From Candidatus Peregrinibacteria bacterium (lineage in GTDB: Bacteria; Patescibacteriota; Gracilibacteria; UBA1369; LOWO2-01-FULL-3), in the NCBI GenBank assembly GCA_016214225.1, contig JACROX010000066.1:1-7830 (forward strand): a DNA stretch of 7,830 nucleotides, in the 5' to 3' direction. Of this stretch, positions 5,962 to 7,830 are shown piece by piece (position 1 is the stretch's first letter; every line of letters starts with the position of its first letter). Under the pieces are notes generated by a model, which worked only from the letters and a program-made list of their open reading frames with translations, did not search any database and was not told where the DNA came from. Made by a program: the position numbers and the translations under genes.

Positions 5962-6816
5962 TTATTTGCCCCATTCTTCCCATCCTTGAGGAGCGATAAT
6001 TCCCGGGATACAGTTATCTATTTGTTTAGACGCTTCTTTTTCCGCTTCTACTTTCGATATTTTTAATTTTTTCATTAATTCTCCGGTAAGATTTCCTTCC
6101 CAGAACAATGAATATGTTTCTTCACATCCCGTTTTTGGTTTACAAGCCAATGCCATGAGGTATTTATTGTATGTATTGCAAAAACCCGTATCGTCCGACT
6201 TTGGTGGCGCCGCGCTGAAGCATTGCTTTCCCTTTGTTGTCTTACAGAAATCGTATATTTTGTCGTAATTCGGCTCTGTTCCTTCCGGACATTTATATTC
6301 ACTGTCGGAACGTAGACATTCCGGTATAGACTTAAATTGGCATATTACTTGCTTTACCGTATTGCCTTTGGCGTCTTTTGTTTCCGATTTTATTTTCCCC
6401 GAGTCTTTGCATCCGCAATCCTGCCATGTCACCTCTATCCCCGGTTTGCCCTTTTTAGATTTTTCGTCATTTTTCTCTTCTGTTGGCGGAGTGCTGTAGG
6501 TAACCGTATTTCCGGATCCGTCTCCTCTTGTTATTTTGCTTGGATCTATTATTGGTTTTTCCTCTTCTTTTTTTTCTGTTGTTGGGGTTCCATTTGAATT
6601 GTCTTCAGTTTTTGTTTCCGTTCCGGTTAGATCTTTTGCCTCTTTGCTTTGTGTTTTTTCTCCCGGTCTTATACAAAATCCCTTTTGAACTATATATTTT
6701 TCAGTTTTTGTTATGTCGGAAGATATTCTACCTTGAAATATTTTCGGGTTTCCGAAGTATATGCCTACCGCGGTGACTATAAGAATCGCGACTATTATGA
6801 AAATATATTTTTTCAT
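5962..6816 (-). CDS. Membrane-anchored cysteine-rich surface protein, function unknown
   Basis: I do not recognise the family. The 284-residue protein begins MKKYIFIIVAILIVTAVGIYF, a single N-terminal membrane segment acting as a signal anchor or uncleaved signal; there is no lipobox cysteine. Residues about 50-125 are a hydrophilic Thr/Lys/Glu/Pro/Ser linker of low complexity. Residues about 130-284 hold 11 of its 12 cysteines (48, 134, 136, 159, 167, 176, 191, 199, 213, 225, 231, 269), an even number that suggests disulfides outside the membrane. A short amphipathic helix near 245-268 precedes a Trp-containing end (QGWEEWGK). The Wzy-like gene follows after 7 nt, so a substrate, partner or unrelated envelope function in the same operon is possible. 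The ATG at 6814-6816 is preceded by a promoter but no ribosome binding site. Confidence 0.8.
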   Translation of the reverse strand: MKKYIFIIVAILIVTAVGIYFGNPKIFQGRISSDITKTEKYIVQKGFCIRPGEKTQSKEAKDLTGTETKTEDNSNGTPTTEKKEEEKPIIDPSKITRGDGSGNTVTYSTPPTEEKNDEKSKKGKPGIEVTWQDCGCKDSGKIKSETKDAKGNTVKQVICQFKSIPECLRSDSEYKCPEGTEPNYDKIYDFCKTTKGKQCFSAAPPKSDDTGFCNTYNKYLMALACKPKTGCEETYSLFWEGNLTGELMKKLKISKVEAEKEASKQIDNCIPGIIAPQGWEEWGK

Positions 6817-6854
6817 GATGGTTGATTGTTGAGATAATATTTTTAATTTTGTTC

Positions 6855-6884
6855 ACTATATCAGAAGTTTCCGGATTTATGCAA
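6855..6884 (-). promoter_or_regulatory. Promoter for the envelope operon (extended -10)
   Basis: On the minus strand TTGCAT (6879-6884) is followed after 18 nt by TATAGT (6855-6860), preceded by TGA, which fits an extended -10 element. The leader to the ATG at 6816 would be about 30 nt. It points away from, and its -35 lies within 5 nt of, the promoter of the toxin-antitoxin pair, so the two could compete for RNA polymerase. Confidence 0.45.
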
Positions 6885-6888
6885 AATG

Positions 6889-6918
6889 TTGGCGCTTTGC
6901 TCGGGCTTTTTGTATAAT
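6889..6918 (+). promoter_or_regulatory. Promoter for the MNT/HEPN pair, probably giving a leaderless mRNA
   Basis: TTGGCG (6889-6894) and a perfect TATAAT (6913-6918) are 18 nt apart. The ATG at 6925 begins 7 nt after the -10 element, exactly where transcription should start. The mRNA would therefore have no leader. This also argues against the upstream in-frame ATG at 6886, which lies before the promoter. Confidence 0.6.
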
Positions 6919-6924
6919 GGCTTT

Positions 6925-7305
6925 ATGAAAAGCGTAATTGAACATGTAGCTCAAAAGTACGGTCTTGAGATGGTAATTTTGTTTGGATCTGTCGCAAAAA
7001 ACAGAGCTAATAAAAACAGTGATGTGGATATGGTGGTTTTGTCTCATTCAAAACTTGTTTTGAAAAAGGAGCTTGAGTTGAGACATGAGCTGCAGAATCT
7101 GTTTCAAAAAGAAGTTGATTTAGTTTTTTTACAGGATGCTGGGCCACTTTTGTTGGGGCAGATAGCCAAAGATGGTCGGCTTATATTTGGCACGAAGAAG
7201 AAGTTTGATGACTTCAGAATTTATGCGATGAAATCGTATCTGGATTTTGAGCCCTATTTCCGACTTCAGGAAAAAGTAAATCGTTATAAATTAAAACATG
7301 CCTGA
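6925..7305 (+). CDS. mntA: MNT-family nucleotidyltransferase antitoxin
   Basis: This is a 126-residue minimal nucleotidyltransferase of the polymerase-beta superfamily. The active-site motif ILFGSVAKNRANKNSDVDMV has Gly21-Ser22 and the metal-binding Asp33 and Asp35, with the third acidic residue Asp65 in EVDLVFL. In studied MntA-HepT pairs this enzyme transfers AMP from ATP to a tyrosine of the HEPN toxin and so silences it. All catalytic residues are present, so an active enzyme is expected. I chose the ATG at 6925 because the peptide before it (from 6886) has no homology pattern and covers the promoter. The stop overlaps the start of the HEPN gene by 8 nt, which keeps expression of the two coupled. 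Codon use has few CGCG-containing codons compared with the envelope and pheT genes, which suits acquired DNA. Confidence 0.9.
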   Translation: MKSVIEHVAQKYGLEMVILFGSVAKNRANKNSDVDMVVLSHSKLVLKKELELRHELQNLFQKEVDLVFLQDAGPLLLGQIAKDGRLIFGTKKKFDDFRIYAMKSYLDFEPYFRLQEKVNRYKLKHA

Positions 7306-7720
7306 TAAAAATTTATTAAACAGGAAGATTACGGAAATCTTGAAGCAACTTGAGCACTTGAAGATTTTACTTAAACTGAAATCTGTTGAGCTTTTTGATA
7401 GGGCAAATAATTTTTATTTCGCAGAACGTGTTATGGAAAGAATGATTGGCGCGGCAATTGATATGAATATGCATATTGTCGCGGATTTGGGAGGTGAAGT
7501 CCCTAAGGATTATCATTCTTCTTTTATAGATTTGGCCAAATATAAAATTTTGCCTTTGGCCTTTGCCAAACGAATCGCGCTCTCAACTACCTTGAGAAAT
7601 TTACTGGTGCATGAATATCAGTCTATGGATGAAGGTAAGTTTAAGCAAGCTTTGAAGTTTGGTTTTCAGGATTACAAGAAGTATCTGGAATATATTGAGA
7701 AGTGGTTGAGGAAGTTTTAA
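7298..7720 (+). CDS. hepT: HEPN-domain toxin of HepT/DUF86 type
   Basis: This 140-residue all-helical protein is the HEPN partner of the upstream nucleotidyltransferase. HepT toxins are RNases that act as dimers and stop growth by cutting RNA. The diagnostic RX4HXY motif is intact: Arg100, His105 and Tyr107 in RNLLVHEY. Arg and His form the RNase site, and the Tyr is the residue modified by AMP in the characterised Shewanella pair. Other family features are the ERMIGAAIDMNMHIV helix (about 47-61) and the DYHSSFIDLAK segment (71-81). Translation starts inside the last codons of the MNT gene (ATGCCTGA overlap) without a Shine-Dalgarno sequence, pointing to coupling. The length is normal for the family. 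An insertion-sequence end lies within about 40 nt downstream. Confidence 0.9.
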   Translation: MPDKNLLNRKITEILKQLEHLKILLKLKSVELFDRANNFYFAERVMERMIGAAIDMNMHIVADLGGEVPKDYHSSFIDLAKYKILPLAFAKRIALSTTLRNLLVHEYQSMDEGKFKQALKFGFQDYKKYLEYIEKWLRKF

Positions 7721-7745
7721 TAATTTTTTGGCTGGCTTTTGATAC

Positions 7746-7767
7746 ACTTGAAGTGATAGATTCAAGT
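7746..7767. repeat. Inverted repeat between hepT and the transposase end
   Basis: ACTTGAA (7746-7752) and TTCAAGT (7761-7767) form a perfect 7-bp inverted repeat with an 8-nt spacer, overlapping the stop of the transposase fragment. It lies between converging genes and could be part of the insertion-sequence end or a two-way terminator, but no T-run follows on either strand. Confidence 0.35.
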
Positions 7768-7830
7768 TGTAAATGCACCACTTGTATGCTTGGCTAGCAT
7801 TTCATTGGGCGTTAAATAATCTAAATTCTT
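7762..7830 (-). CDS. Insertion-sequence transposase, C-terminal end (cut by the window edge)
   Basis: Read on the minus strand, the last 22 codons before a TGA encode NLDYLTPNEMLAKHTSGAFTT. The (L)xYLTPxExL pattern is the typical C-terminal end of integrase-core (rve, DDE) transposases of the IS3/IS481/IS30-like groups. The catalytic domain would lie to the right of the window, so neither family nor intactness can be judged. The element's left end should be within the about 40 nt between this stop and the end of hepT. Confidence 0.6.
   Translation of the reverse strand, partial: KNLDYLTPNEMLAKHTSGAFTT

Noticed and set aside
6886..6924. Upstream ATG at 6886 as the start of the MNT gene, adding 13 residues
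   Set aside because: The extra peptide lies over the -35 and -10 elements and does not look like an MNT N-terminus; the ATG at 6925 fits both the promoter and the family.

Overview
The window looks like a piece of a Candidate Phyla Radiation (Patescibacteria, probably Parcubacteria-like) genome. The sequence is AT-rich and genes are closely packed. None of the starts has a convincing Shine-Dalgarno sequence. PheS and PheT carry signatures that I associate with this group, such as the DNKSLTHRPDLWGHYG stretch in PheT. The assignment is an inference from sequence style, not from a search.

Reading the minus strand from right to left, a two-gene cell-envelope unit comes first. It holds a membrane-anchored cysteine-rich protein (5962-6816) and, 7 nt later, an O-antigen-ligase/Wzy-like polytopic membrane protein with a TPR-like tail (3942-5954). 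A 276-nt gap follows, with an uncertain 48-aa ORF, a good sigma70-type promoter and a 5' hairpin. That promoter reads into the first half of a histone-like HU gene (3489-3665). HU breaks off at its GFGT motif and runs directly into the N-terminus of pheS (2488-3465), which seems to have lost its normal start codon. pheS is followed after 1 nt by pheT (552-2486 plus 49-525).

pheT is abnormal in two ways. A GC-rich, hairpin-bearing, in-frame block of about 48 codons sits between its tRNA-binding domain and its B3/B4 domain, much like the protein-coding palindromic elements of Rickettsia. Further on, a frameshift and a missing stretch of roughly 45 residues separate the C-terminal FDX-ACB domain into another frame. 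Just after the pheT stop, at the left edge, is a second GC-rich block sharing motifs with the insertion.

On the plus strand, divergent from the envelope unit, is an MNT/HEPN (MntA-HepT type) toxin-antitoxin pair (6925-7305 and 7298-7720). It has all key residues and a promoter placed so that the mRNA should be leaderless. The right edge holds the C-terminus of a DDE transposase on the minus strand, so the toxin-antitoxin pair lies beside an insertion sequence.

The most notable items are the in-frame mobile-looking insertion in an essential tRNA synthetase gene, the HU::pheS junction, and the frameshifted pheT. The last two could be real rearrangements or assembly/sequencing faults; the sequence alone cannot decide.
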